A stretch of DNA of 64,000 bases from DATFVJ01 sp963826515 (lineage in GTDB: Bacteria > Actinomycetota > Actinomycetes > Streptosporangiales > Streptosporangiaceae): positions 372,001 to 436,000 of the forward strand of contig CAWGXI010000010.1 in the NCBI GenBank assembly GCA_963826515.1. Reading direction: 5' to 3'. How positions within the stretch are numbered: the first letter of the stretch is position 1; every line of letters begins with the position of its first letter. Of the stretch, positions 35,394-44,276 are shown piece after piece. The notes beneath the pieces were generated by a model. The model ran no database searches, was not told the origin of the DNA, and saw only the letters and a program-made list of their open reading frames with translations. A program made the translations under genes and the position numbers.

Positions 35394-36119
35394 ATGATGA
35401 CAACGGGGGAGGAAGAGTTGCCCGCGATCCGAATGCCGGAATCCTGGAACGGCACGATCAGCGCGCTTCGACGAAAGGCGGTGACAACGAGCCAGCCAGG
35501 GCCGCGGCGGCGGAACGCCGCACCACCATCGGAACCGTCAGCGCCAGTTGTGCTGCCAGCTGTGCTAGCTGAGCGGTCTGAGCGAGCTTTGCCCTCCATG
35601 CCGGATGCGCCAGCCGTGCCGGATGCGCCAGCTGCGCCAGCCGTGCCAGCTGCGCCGTCGGTACCAGCCCGGCCGACGGGCATCCTCGCCAGCCCACCAT
35701 TGCGGCTTACCGGGCGAGGAGGGGTGCTCGCCGTTTTCGTGTTGTCGTTCGCGGGCGCATTCGCTGCCAGCTTGTGGCACGTCGGCGCGCTCACTGGGAT
35801 TTCGTACGTGGCGGCCTGCGTCTTCGCGGCGTGGGCAGTGCGGCCCAGTCAGCTGTTGCCTGTGGTGGTGACGCCGCCGATGATGCTGGGGGCCGCCGTG
35901 GTGTGTGTGCAGGCTGTCACGGCGACTGGAGGCATCCTCTCGGTGGCCGGCGGCGCCCTGGTGACGCTCGGCAACGTCGCGCCCTGGCTCTTCGCCGGCA
36001 CTATGCTCGGCGCGGTCATCGCGCTGGCACGCGGTCTCGCTGGGAATGTCAGCGAGCTACGCGAGTCGCTACGCGGTGACCTGCGCGACCGTGGCACACC
36101 GCGCGGCAGGCTGGACTGA
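35394..36119 (+). CDS. DUF6542-domain membrane protein
   Basis: 241 residues. The N-terminal 100 residues are cytoplasmic and low complexity, with Ala/Pro repeats (PDAPAVPDAPAAPAVPAAP). The C-terminal half is a four-helix membrane domain (LAVFVLSFAGAFAASLWH; ISYVAACVFAAWAV; MLGAAVVCVQAVTATGG; VAPWLFAGTMLGAVIALA) matching DUF6542. The same family sits next to ispH and ychF in mycobacteria (Rv1111c). Function unknown. Confidence 0.8.
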   Translation: MMTTGEEELPAIRMPESWNGTISALRRKAVTTSQPGPRRRNAAPPSEPSAPVVLPAVLAERSERALPSMPDAPAVPDAPAAPAVPAAPSVPARPTGILASPPLRLTGRGGVLAVFVLSFAGAFAASLWHVGALTGISYVAACVFAAWAVRPSQLLPVVVTPPMMLGAAVVCVQAVTATGGILSVAGGALVTLGNVAPWLFAGTMLGAVIALARGLAGNVSELRESLRGDLRDRGTPRGRLD

Positions 36120-36322
36120 AACGCGGGTAGCACCCCGAGTACGACCCGATGGCTCTCTTCGGCGACGCAATTTCGCCATCGCGATCACCACCGGATTAGC
36201 GGGTCAAAGCATGATCGATGGGCGGCAATTGGTCATTCCGGTTGAAAACCATGGCAACATATGCTCACCTGTTGCCAGGGGTGCGTCCCCTTTGTCGGCG
36301 CGCCTCCGGGGGGTACGTTCGG

Positions 36323-37633
36323 ATGGGCCAGGAGAGCAACCGCACGCTGGGTCGCCAGCAGCAGCTCAAGGACCAGCTTCCGCCTTCGACAGTGGCCGGA
36401 CTGCTCCGGATGGCCGGTCGCAGCCTCAGCGGTCCTGATTCTGGTCAAGCGGAGCCGCCTAGCGCGCCCGGCGAACCCACCGGAGCCCGGCCGGGCGATA
36501 CCGGCAGGCAGGAACCGGGCGAAACCGGCAAGCAGGATCCGGGCGAAACCGGCAAGCAGCAAGCCGGGCGTACTGGGACCAGGCCGGAAGCCGTGCCGCG
36601 TGCGCGCAAGCGCCAGGCCGAGCCATCGTGGGCACGAGTCATAGGCACGACCGCCCGGCTGTGGGTACGTCGCCACATGCGCACGAGCGCGGGGCGCGGC
36701 CGGGGCAGCGCGGAGTGGGTAGGCACCAGAGAGCCAGCCGCAGCGGGACGGCGGCGCCTCGTGCTCAGCCTGGTCGCGGGTGCCATCATCGTCGTGGTGG
36801 CGGGCGCGCTCTTCGCCGGGCTTTCCGGTCAGACCGGGACTATTGCGACCCACGGCAAAGCAGCCGAATCAAAAGGCCGGGGTGCGAGCGGGCTATCCGC
36901 GATGGCAAATGTCCGCACGCAGACCGCGGTGTGGGTCGCCAGGCAGGTCAGCCCGGACGCGATCGTGGCCTGCGACCCCGTGATGTGCAGTTCGCTGCAG
37001 GCACACGGTCTCGCCGCGCAGAACCTGCTCGCGCTGCAGCCGTCGGCGTCCGATCCGCTCGGCTCCGACGTCGTGGTGGCGACCGCGGCGGTGCGCAGCA
37101 AGTTCGGCAGCCGATTGGCGGGCGTGTACGCGCCGGCAGTGATGGCGAGCTTCGGCACGGGCAACGCGCGGATCGACGTCCGGGCGGTAGCGCCGGACGG
37201 AACGGCGGCCTACCTTGCCGCGCTCCGCTCCGACCGGGTCGCGCGGCAGAACGCCGGGGTGGAATTGGCCCAGAACGCGGGCATCACCATGCCGCCCGCG
37301 GCGGCGCGCAAACTCACCGCAGGCCAGGTTGACTCCAGGCTCCTCATCACGCTGGCGGCCATCGCCGCCAGGAATCCGCTGCAGCTAACCGGGTTCGGCG
37401 GCGCCGCCCCAGGCGCTAGCCCGGGCATCCCGCTGCGCTCGGCAGGCATCACCGCCGCAGGCAGCAGCGGCGCGGCCGAGCTTGCGTCGGATCTCACGTT
37501 CCTGCGGGCCCAGCTGCCTCCTTACCGGCCCCTGCCTGCACAGGTGGTACGAACCGGAGGTCGTTCCGTGCTGCACATCGACTTCGGCGCGCCCAGCCCG
37601 CTTGGCCTACTCGGCGCGCGGGGGATCCCCTAA
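36323..37633 (+). CDS. Unknown bitopic membrane protein
   Basis: 436 residues from ATG 36323 (an earlier in-frame start at 36218 is possible). Residues 1-125 are charged and carry DPGETGKQ-type repeats; a single span (LVLSLVAGAIIVVVAGALFAGL) lies near residue 155; the rest is an extracytoplasmic domain containing WVARQVSPDAIVACDPVMCSSLQAHG, a possible disulfide pair, and ending with an Ala/Gly-rich region and SVLHIDFGAPSPLGLLG. I recognise no family for the folded part. It follows the DUF6542 gene on the same strand. Confidence 0.7.
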   Translation: MGQESNRTLGRQQQLKDQLPPSTVAGLLRMAGRSLSGPDSGQAEPPSAPGEPTGARPGDTGRQEPGETGKQDPGETGKQQAGRTGTRPEAVPRARKRQAEPSWARVIGTTARLWVRRHMRTSAGRGRGSAEWVGTREPAAAGRRRLVLSLVAGAIIVVVAGALFAGLSGQTGTIATHGKAAESKGRGASGLSAMANVRTQTAVWVARQVSPDAIVACDPVMCSSLQAHGLAAQNLLALQPSASDPLGSDVVVATAAVRSKFGSRLAGVYAPAVMASFGTGNARIDVRAVAPDGTAAYLAALRSDRVARQNAGVELAQNAGITMPPAAARKLTAGQVDSRLLITLAAIAARNPLQLTGFGGAAPGASPGIPLRSAGITAAGSSGAAELASDLTFLRAQLPPYRPLPAQVVRTGGRSVLHIDFGAPSPLGLLGARGIP

Positions 37634-37701
37634 TCAACGATCCATGGCAGCGCGGCGGAACCGGCCGGGGAGACCGGTCCCCGCGTCAGAAATGAGGCAG
37701 C

Positions 37702-38568
37702 ATGAAATTGCCGCGGAAGGCGCTCCGCCTGGCGCTGCCGCTCGCCGCGTTCTGGCTCGCGGCGGGCCTGCTGGAGGTCGCGCCCTCCATCGCGTCGGCG
37801 GCGACCGTCGGGTGGGTGCGTTGTGCCCACCTGTCACCCAATGCGCCCAAGGTTGACGTCTACCTCTACTCGTTCAATAGCAAGATGGCACCGATGGTGC
37901 TCAAGGGCGTTGGCTACGGCGACGTTTCCGAATACATGCAGTTCGAAGCCGGCTACTACACGGTTGCCATGCGCGCAGCCGGCGCGGCGGCGTCGTCCGC
38001 ACCGATCGTGTCAGCAAGCATCAGGGTTGCGCCAGGCGCCGCCTATACGGTCGCTGGCGTGGGGCCGGTCTCGGGACTACGGCTGCAGGTCATGCAGGAC
38101 CAGCTGACGGCACCCCCTGGGCAGGCGCTCGTCCGCGTCATCCAGGCCTCACTCCAAGAGCACAAGGTGACCGTGACCGATGGCGGGCAGGTGCTGGCAC
38201 AGCGGCTCGCCTTCCCCAGCGTTACCAGTTACCGCGCTATCTCGCCCGGCGACCAGAACGTGCGCGTTACGGGCGGGAGCGACAAAGCCAGCCAGACCGT
38301 CGAACTCTCGGCCGACACGATCCACACGCTGGTCGTGCTCGACAACAAAACATCTGGGGGCCTGCGGGTCGTCAGCCTTGAGGACGCGGCTGGGAGCCAC
38401 GTCTTGCCGGCCGGCGGGGCCGCGACCGGGCTGGGTGGAACCGCACCGCGGGCACCGGGCGAGTCCGCATTGCCGTGGCTTGGGAGCATCGCCGGAGGCG
38501 CCATGCTCGCGCTAGCAGGCGTTGCGAGGTTGCGCCGGATCCATGGCAGCGCGGCCCGCGTGCCGTGA
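37702..38568 (+). CDS. DUF4397 surface protein, likely sortase-linked
   Basis: 288 residues from ATG 37702 (GAGG just upstream). Signal peptide about 1-33 (LPLAAFWLAAGLLEVAPSIASAA). Residues 35-230 form DUF4397 beta-domains starting WVRCAHLSPNAPKVDVYLY. The C-terminus (LPWLG, hydrophobic segment, RLRRIHGSAARVP) looks like a cell-wall sorting signal with a non-standard LPxxG box. The next gene, overlapping by 4 bp (GTGA), is a class F sortase, which supports the idea that this is its substrate. Confidence 0.85.
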   Translation: MKLPRKALRLALPLAAFWLAAGLLEVAPSIASAATVGWVRCAHLSPNAPKVDVYLYSFNSKMAPMVLKGVGYGDVSEYMQFEAGYYTVAMRAAGAAASSAPIVSASIRVAPGAAYTVAGVGPVSGLRLQVMQDQLTAPPGQALVRVIQASLQEHKVTVTDGGQVLAQRLAFPSVTSYRAISPGDQNVRVTGGSDKASQTVELSADTIHTLVVLDNKTSGGLRVVSLEDAAGSHVLPAGGAATGLGGTAPRAPGESALPWLGSIAGGAMLALAGVARLRRIHGSAARVP

Positions 38569-39212
38569 TCAGGCCGCTCGCAGGCCGGCCGGCGGCAATG
38601 GTGGCGGTGGTGGCGGGAGTGATCGCCGCCGGAGCCGGCGCGGCCGGCCTGGTGACCGCGGGTCGCGGCGCGGTTCCGGCGGCGCCATCGCCGCGCCCGG
38701 CGGCCGCGATCGCGTCCGCTCCGGCTGGCCGGAGCGTCACGGTACCCGGCCGATCGGCCTGGTACCGGACGCCGCCGCCGGTCGCGCTCATCATCCCGGC
38801 CATCGGCGTGAACGCGCGGCTGGTCAACCTGGGCCTGACAACGGCCGGAACCGTCCAGGTACCCGCCGACCCCGCCAGGCCGGGCTGGTACACGGGCAGC
38901 CCGCGCCCCGGTGCGATCGGCTCCTCGATCCTGCTCGGCCACGTCGACTCACTGTCCGGCCCCGCAGTCTTCTACCGGCTCGGGCATCTGCGCCCGGGTG
39001 AGCGCGTCTATGTGCGAAGACCCGATGGCACGCTCGCCGTGTTCCGCGTCGACGGGGTGCGCTGGTATCTGAAGAGCCATTTCCCCACGGCCGCCGTCTA
39101 CGGCCCCGCGCCAGACCCGGAACTGCGGTTGATCAGCTGCGGCGGTGTCTTCGATCAGAACCTGAAGTCGTACCTGAGCAACGTCGTCGTTTACGCGACG
39201 GCGATCACATAA
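38565..39212 (+). CDS. Class F sortase
   Basis: Membrane-bound transpeptidase that attaches surface proteins to peptidoglycan. 215 residues from GTG 38565, overlapping the DUF4397 gene stop. One N-terminal span (MVAVVAGVIAAGAGAAGLV), a Pro/Ala linker, then the catalytic domain with His in LLGHVDSLSGPAVFYRL and Cys in LRLISCGGVFD; NVVVYA closes the barrel as usual for class F. Confidence 0.92.
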   Translation: MIRPLAGRPAAMVAVVAGVIAAGAGAAGLVTAGRGAVPAAPSPRPAAAIASAPAGRSVTVPGRSAWYRTPPPVALIIPAIGVNARLVNLGLTTAGTVQVPADPARPGWYTGSPRPGAIGSSILLGHVDSLSGPAVFYRLGHLRPGERVYVRRPDGTLAVFRVDGVRWYLKSHFPTAAVYGPAPDPELRLISCGGVFDQNLKSYLSNVVVYATAIT

Positions 39213-39272
39213 TGGACATCCGCACCCGCGGCGGCGGGTCGGGCATGGGCGGGCAGGCATGAGCGGTACCGA

Positions 39273-40205
39273 TCAGCGGCGCAACTCGCGCGGCAGCGCG
39301 AAGACGAGGTTCTCCTCCACGGCTTCGACCTCTTCGACCGTGGTGAAGCCGCGGCCGGCCAGATAGTCAATCACTCCGCGCACCAGGTTTTCCGGCACCG
39401 ATGCCCCGCTGGTCACGCCAACCACACTGACGTCATCGAACCACTTCGCCTTCATCGCGCTCGCGTCATCCACCAGGTGCGCGGCGGTGGCGCCGACGTC
39501 AAGGGCCACCTCGACAAGCCGCACCGAGTTAGACGAGTTCGGCGACCCGACTACGATGACGACGTCGGACTGCTGAGCAATCTGCTTCACCGCCAGCTGG
39601 CGGTTCTGCGTCGCATAGCAGATGTCGTCGCTCGGTGGATCGGCGAGCAGCGGAAATCGTTCCCTGAGCGCGGTCACGGTCTCGTCGGTCTCGTCCACGG
39701 AGAGGGTTGTCTGCGATAGCCACGCCACCCTGGACGGGTCGCGCACCTCGATTCCCGCCGCCTCGCCCGGCCCACCCACCAGGCGGATATTCGCCGGTGC
39801 CTCACCGGTCGTACCGACGACTTCCTCGTGGCCCTCGTGCCCGATCAGCAGGATGTCGTAGTCCTGTGCGGCGAAGCGCCGTGCCTCGTTGTGGACCTTC
39901 GAGACGAGTGGGCAGGTGGCGTCGATGGTGTGCAGGCCGCGGCGCTCGGCGTCCGCATGCACCTGCGGCGCCACTCCGTGGGCGGAGAACACCACGACCG
40001 CGCCGCCCGGAACCTCGTCCGTCTCCGCCACGAAGATAGCCCCGCGATCCTCCAAGGAGCGCACGACGTGGGTGTTGTGGACGATCTGCTTGCGCACGTA
40101 TACCGGCGCGCCGTAGCGCTCCAGCGCCTTTTCGACAGTCTGGACCGCGCGGTCGACGCCGGCGCAGTAGCCGCGCGGCTTGGCGAGTAGGACACGTCCA
40201 GCCAT
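39273..40205 (-). CDS. ispH: 4-hydroxy-3-methylbut-2-enyl diphosphate reductase IspH
   Basis: Last enzyme of the non-mevalonate isoprenoid pathway, a [4Fe-4S] reductase producing IPP and DMAPP. 310 residues from ATG 40205 (MAGRVLLAKPRGYCAGV). Cluster cysteines are in GYCAGV, DATCPLV and DDICYATQN; the catalytic Glu lies in GHEGHEEV; substrate residues in GSPNSSNS. Length normal. Confidence 0.96.
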   Translation of the reverse strand: MAGRVLLAKPRGYCAGVDRAVQTVEKALERYGAPVYVRKQIVHNTHVVRSLEDRGAIFVAETDEVPGGAVVVFSAHGVAPQVHADAERRGLHTIDATCPLVSKVHNEARRFAAQDYDILLIGHEGHEEVVGTTGEAPANIRLVGGPGEAAGIEVRDPSRVAWLSQTTLSVDETDETVTALRERFPLLADPPSDDICYATQNRQLAVKQIAQQSDVVIVVGSPNSSNSVRLVEVALDVGATAAHLVDDASAMKAKWFDDVSVVGVTSGASVPENLVRGVIDYLAGRGFTTVEEVEAVEENLVFALPRELRR

Positions 40206-40346
40206 GTCCCCATCGTAAGGGGCCACTAGCCGGGACACGGCCGGACGTGACCGGCCCCATATCCTGGGTACGACTTGCGCTAGGTCTCGGCCACCCGCTG
40301 TTACCACGGCATTGCCGCCGAATCCGGCGTCGGGCAGGCTTAGCCT

Positions 40347-40411
40347 CGTAGATCTCGGTGGATGCGGGCGGCGCCGATCCGCGCCGCCAAAGATCTACGG
40401 GACACGCCCTA
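40347..40411. mobile_element. Snap-back miniature element, copy i
   Basis: Starts CGTAGATCTCGGTGG and ends with the complement of GGGCGTGTCCCGTAGATCT, followed by CTAG-like flanking sequence. The interior (GGCGGCGC..GCGCCGCC) is itself palindromic, so the whole 65 bp can fold into one hairpin. Related sequences are at 50463-50510 and 51919-52041. The left end is eroded. Confidence 0.65.
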
Positions 40412-40444
40412 GCGCCCAGGCACTACGCGGGAAGGGAGATAGCC

Positions 40445-40987
40445 ATGACCCGAATTACGAATGTACCTGAACGCCTGAAAGAGGCGCCGGCGCATGCGCT
40501 GCGCGCCGTGTTCGCCGGGATAGGCCAGGCACTGCTCGTGTCGGACCGGGTTCGCCGCAAGCTCATGAGCGCACCGGGCGCCGCAGAAGATGCGAGGGAG
40601 AAGGCCGGGCGTCACGCCGTCAGAGTCCCTGTGACCAGGCCAGCGGCCGCCAAGGCAGCTGCGCGGGAGCCAGTCACGCCGGCGGCTAAGAGCGCGACTG
40701 TGAGTTCAGCCACCAAGACCGCGCAGGCAACCCGGAGCCGTTTGACGTCCGCCACGAAGCCGGCTGACGGCATGGCTCCCGCGGCCAAGGCTCCAGAGCC
40801 CGCGTCGCCGCCCCCGATCCCGAACTACGACGAGCTTTCCATCGCCTCGCTGCGGGCCAGGCTGCGCGGGCTCGACCTCGCGCAGGTGCGCGTGCTGCTA
40901 AGCTACGAAAGGTCACGCGGCAGCCGTGCTGAAGTCATAACGATGTACGAGCGCAGAATCGCGAAGCTCACGGAGACTCACGGCTGA
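40445..40987 (+). CDS. Lipid-droplet-associated-type protein (Rv1109c-like)
   Basis: 180 residues from ATG 40445 (GGGAG upstream). N-terminal helix MTRITNVPERLKEAPAHALRAVFAGIGQAL, an Ala/Lys/Thr-rich histone-tail-like middle, and a C-terminal helical module PNYDELSIASLRARLRGLDLAQVRVLLSYERS...AEVITMYERRIAKL. The C-terminal module and position between ispH and xseA match mycobacterial Rv1109c, annotated as lipid-droplet-associated. Function otherwise unknown. Confidence 0.78.
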   Translation: MTRITNVPERLKEAPAHALRAVFAGIGQALLVSDRVRRKLMSAPGAAEDAREKAGRHAVRVPVTRPAAAKAAAREPVTPAAKSATVSSATKTAQATRSRLTSATKPADGMAPAAKAPEPASPPPIPNYDELSIASLRARLRGLDLAQVRVLLSYERSRGSRAEVITMYERRIAKLTETHG

Positions 40988-41018
40988 CGCGCGCGGGCTG
41001 CCTGATTCGGTTACTGCC

Positions 41019-42293
41019 ATGCCGCTGGAGACATCGCCGGAGTCACCCGCGCCGGTCCGTACCGTCCTGCAGATGGTCGGCGGGTGGATCGCGCGCCTCG
41101 GCCGCATCTGGGTCGAAGGCCAGATCGCGGAGCTTAACGTGCGCGGTGGTCGCGGCACCGTTTTCATGACCCTCCGGGACCCCCTCGCCGCGGTCTCGGT
41201 CCGGGTGATCTGCACCAGGCAGGTGTTCGACGCGACCGGCCCGGCGCCGAAGGAGGGCGCGCGCATCGTCGTCTGGGCCCGGCCGGACTTCAACGCAAAT
41301 CGTGGCTCATTCGCGCTCACCGCGCTTGAGATCCGTGCAGTCGGCATCGGCGAACTCCTCGCGCGGCTTGACCGCCTGCGCCGGAGCCTCGCCGCCGAAG
41401 GCCTGTTCGCCGCGGAACGAAAGCGCCCGCTGCCCTTCCTGCCACGCCGGATCGGACTGATCTGCGGGCGCGACTCAGCCGCACGCCACGACGTGCAGGA
41501 GGTCGCCTACCGGCGGTGGCCCGCGACCGCATTCGCCGTCGAAGAGGTGGCTGTGCAGGGGCCGTATGCAGTTACCGACATCATCGAGGCTGTGCAGCGG
41601 CTCGATGCCGCGCCGGACGTCGACGTGATCATCATCGCCCGGGGTGGCGGCAGCGTCGAAGACCTGCTGCCGTTTTCCGACGAGGCGCTCGTCCGCGCGG
41701 TCGCCGCGGCTGCGACGCCCGTTGTCAGCGCCATAGGCCACGAACAAGACGTACCCCTGCTCGACCACGTCGCCGACGTGCGGGCTGCCACGCCGACTGA
41801 CGCGGCGAAACGGGTCGTACCCGACGTTTCCGAGCAGATCGCGATCATCGATGGGCTGCGGGATCGTGCGCGCAGGTGCGTCGCCGGGCGGCTGGACAGG
41901 GAGACCGCGTGGCTGAACGGTATTCGCTCCCGGCCCGCACTCGCCGACCCGGTGCGCGAGGTTGAGCGCCGCGCGCAGCAGGTAGACGAGCTGGCCGACC
42001 GGTCCAGGCGCTGCCTGAGCGGCATGCTGGCCCGCGCGACTGATGAGGTTGCCCACACCCGTGCCCGCCTGCTCGCCCTCTCACCTGCGGGGACGCTCCG
42101 CCGCGGCTATGCGATCGTGCAACGCGCTGCTGTCAGCGCTCCCCAGGATCCCCACGAGCACAGCGAACCCCCCGAACCCGCCATTGTGCGCAGTGCCACT
42201 CAGGTGGCAGAAGGCGACGAGCTGCTGATCAGATTCGCTGACGACCAGCTCGCCGCGACCGCTGGCTCGCCCGGGCCACCACCGGTCACGTAG
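41019..42293 (+). CDS. xseA: Exodeoxyribonuclease VII large subunit XseA
   Basis: Catalytic subunit of the single-strand-specific exonuclease VII. 424 residues. N-terminal OB-fold (WIARLGRIWVEGQIAELNV..GTVFMTLRD) and catalytic domain with LPRRIGLICGRDSAARHDVQEV, DVIIIARGGGSVEDLLPFSDEALVRA and SAIGHEQDVPLLDHVADVRAATPTDAA; then coiled-coil and C-terminal TLRRGYAIV segment. Followed by xseB after 9 bp. Slightly shorter than E. coli XseA, as usual in actinomycetes. Confidence 0.95.
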   Translation: MPLETSPESPAPVRTVLQMVGGWIARLGRIWVEGQIAELNVRGGRGTVFMTLRDPLAAVSVRVICTRQVFDATGPAPKEGARIVVWARPDFNANRGSFALTALEIRAVGIGELLARLDRLRRSLAAEGLFAAERKRPLPFLPRRIGLICGRDSAARHDVQEVAYRRWPATAFAVEEVAVQGPYAVTDIIEAVQRLDAAPDVDVIIIARGGGSVEDLLPFSDEALVRAVAAAATPVVSAIGHEQDVPLLDHVADVRAATPTDAAKRVVPDVSEQIAIIDGLRDRARRCVAGRLDRETAWLNGIRSRPALADPVREVERRAQQVDELADRSRRCLSGMLARATDEVAHTRARLLALSPAGTLRRGYAIVQRAAVSAPQDPHEHSEPPEPAIVRSATQVAEGDELLIRFADDQLAATAGSPGPPPVT

Positions 42294-42302
42294 GTTGAGC
42301 CA

Positions 42303-42572
42303 GTGGCTGAAGAACAGGCGGAGCGTACCTCGAAGAGTCTGTCGTACGAGCAAGCCAGGGACGAGCTCGCGAACGTCGTCAAACGTCTAGAGGCCGGCGG
42401 CCTCGCCCTCGAGGACTCGCTGGAGCTGTGGGAACGCGGCGAGCGGCTGGCGACGATCTGCTCCGAATGGCTCGAAGGTGCACGTGCCAGGCTCGCTACC
42501 GCGATGGCGGCGGGTGGCATGGAAAGATCGGGACACGGATCGGGACACGGAGATGGGCAGGCGCCGTTCTAA
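42303..42572 (+). CDS. xseB: Exodeoxyribonuclease VII small subunit XseB
   Basis: 89 residues from GTG 42303. Helical hairpin YEQARDELANVVKRLEAGGLALEDSLELWERGERLATICSEWL is the family signature; it caps XseA. Directly downstream of xseA. Confidence 0.93.
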   Translation: MAEEQAERTSKSLSYEQARDELANVVKRLEAGGLALEDSLELWERGERLATICSEWLEGARARLATAMAAGGMERSGHGSGHGDGQAPF

Positions 42573-42792
42573 CGCCCGTTCCCATGGCCGGGCGGTGAAT
42601 CGTCCGGCGGATTGAACGGCCCGTGGACCGAGTAACGTGACAGAGGTGGATCCGCGGTTCATCACGGGATCTTTGCCATGACGGAGCACCGATCACAGCG
42701 TTGCCTTTACGTGGCACCGCATAACCTCACCTGGATGCGTCGTTCCAGGGCTAGTGAGCTTTGGCCGCAGGGTCGGTAACTGGAGGTTCAGC

Positions 42793-44121
42793 GTGCGGGG
42801 CAGGGACGGTACACGGCACTGGCGGCATCGCCAGCCAATGGTCAGGTCCGCGGCGGCGGCCGCCGCGGCGGCGGCGGTGCTCGTTGTCGCCGCCTGCTCG
42901 GGGGGCGGCGTGCTCGGGCTTGCGAAGGCGGCCCCGACTCCCGCCGCGCAGCTGACGATCACACCCGCCAACGGCAGCACGAACGTCAACCCCGCCGGGG
43001 GGATCACCGTCACCGCGGCGCACGGCAAGGTGACCGGCGTCTCGGTGCGCACCTCGGGCACTCAAGTCACCGGCAGCCTGAGCGGCGGCGGCACGGTCTG
43101 GCGCAGCAAATGGACGCTCGGCACGGCGCAGCTGTTCGTACTGACCGCAACGGCGATCAACACGGCGGGTAAGACAACCACGACGACGAGCTCATTCCGC
43201 ACACTCACGCCACGCTCGACCTTCCAGACCCAGATATTCGAGGGCAGCGACCAGGCCTACGGGGTTGGCATGCCGATCAAGCTCACCTTCAGCCAGCCGA
43301 TCACCAACAAGGCTAGCGTGGAGCGCGCACTCGAGGTGCGGACATCAAAAAAGGTCGTGGGCGCCTTCTGGTGGGATGGCCCGGAGACGCTTGACTTCCG
43401 CCCGAAGGCCTACTGGCCGACGGGCACGGCAATCACCCTCATCGGCCATCTGGACGGACTCGAGGGCGCACCCGGCGTGTACGGAACCTCAAACCTGACC
43501 CAGCACTTCGTCATCGGCGACTCACTGATCGCCCGCGTGAGCACGTCGAGCCACGAGATGAGGGTTTACAAGAACGGAAAGCACATCTACACCTGGCCGA
43601 TCAGCTCCGGGCAGCCCGGTGACGACACGCCCAACGGGACGTTCCTGACGATCGACAAGGGCAACCCGGTGGAGATGAAGCCTGCCGACATAGCACCAGG
43701 CGCGCCCGGCTACTACGACGTCCAGGTTTACTACTCGGTCCGGTTCACCTGGAGCGGTGACTACATCCACTCCGCGCCGTGGTCGGTGGCCAATCAGGGG
43801 AACTCGAACGTCAGCCACGGCTGCGTCAACCTTGGACCCGAGTTCGCCCCGATCTACTACAACATGGAGGTCCCAGGGGATCCGGTGATCGTCACGGGCA
43901 GCTCGGTGCATGGAGCATGGGACGACGGCTGGACCGACTGGTATCTGACCTGGCCGCAGGTGCTCGACCGCAGCGGAACCCACGATGCCGTGGTGACGGG
44001 CCCGGCTGGCAGTTCCTTCGTCAGCCCAGCTTCACTTAACGCACCGATCGCAGCGCCCACCTCACCGGTGCCTTCTTCATCGGCATCCACGCCTGCGCCC
44101 AGCGGTTCGGCCACACACTGA
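42793..44121 (+). CDS. L,D-transpeptidase lipoprotein
   Basis: Peptidoglycan 3-3 cross-linking enzyme outside the membrane. Start GTG 42793 with GGAGG 6 bases upstream; a lipobox VVAACSG follows an Ala-rich signal. Two Ig-like domains (about 40-125 and 130-235) precede the YkuD catalytic domain (about 238-370), whose motif is NVSHGCVNL with the catalytic Cys; His in YIHSAPWSVANQG also matches. A Ser/Pro/Ala-rich tail ends the protein. The paralogue downstream on the other strand is decayed. Confidence 0.92.
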   Translation: MRGRDGTRHWRHRQPMVRSAAAAAAAAAVLVVAACSGGGVLGLAKAAPTPAAQLTITPANGSTNVNPAGGITVTAAHGKVTGVSVRTSGTQVTGSLSGGGTVWRSKWTLGTAQLFVLTATAINTAGKTTTTTSSFRTLTPRSTFQTQIFEGSDQAYGVGMPIKLTFSQPITNKASVERALEVRTSKKVVGAFWWDGPETLDFRPKAYWPTGTAITLIGHLDGLEGAPGVYGTSNLTQHFVIGDSLIARVSTSSHEMRVYKNGKHIYTWPISSGQPGDDTPNGTFLTIDKGNPVEMKPADIAPGAPGYYDVQVYYSVRFTWSGDYIHSAPWSVANQGNSNVSHGCVNLGPEFAPIYYNMEVPGDPVIVTGSSVHGAWDDGWTDWYLTWPQVLDRSGTHDAVVTGPAGSSFVSPASLNAPIAAPTSPVPSSSASTPAPSGSATH

Positions 44122-44145
44122 GGCAGGGCTAGGGCCAGGGGGCCC

Positions 44146-44275
44146 GGCCCGGGCGCCGCGGCCCGGGCTCCCCGGGTCCGGGGGTCCGGCCCGGGCGCCG
44201 CGGCCCGGGCTCCCCGGGTCCGGGGGTCCGGCCCGGGCGCCGCGGCCCGGGCTCCCCGGCGCGGGCTCCCCGGCC
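44146..44275. repeat. 42-bp GC-rich tandem repeat, about three copies
   Basis: Unit begins GGCCCGGGCGCCGCGGCCCG; copies start at 44146, 44188 and 44230, the last partial. It lies exactly where the minus-strand transpeptidase paralogue loses its catalytic domain. Confidence 0.93.
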
Positions 44276-44276
44276 G

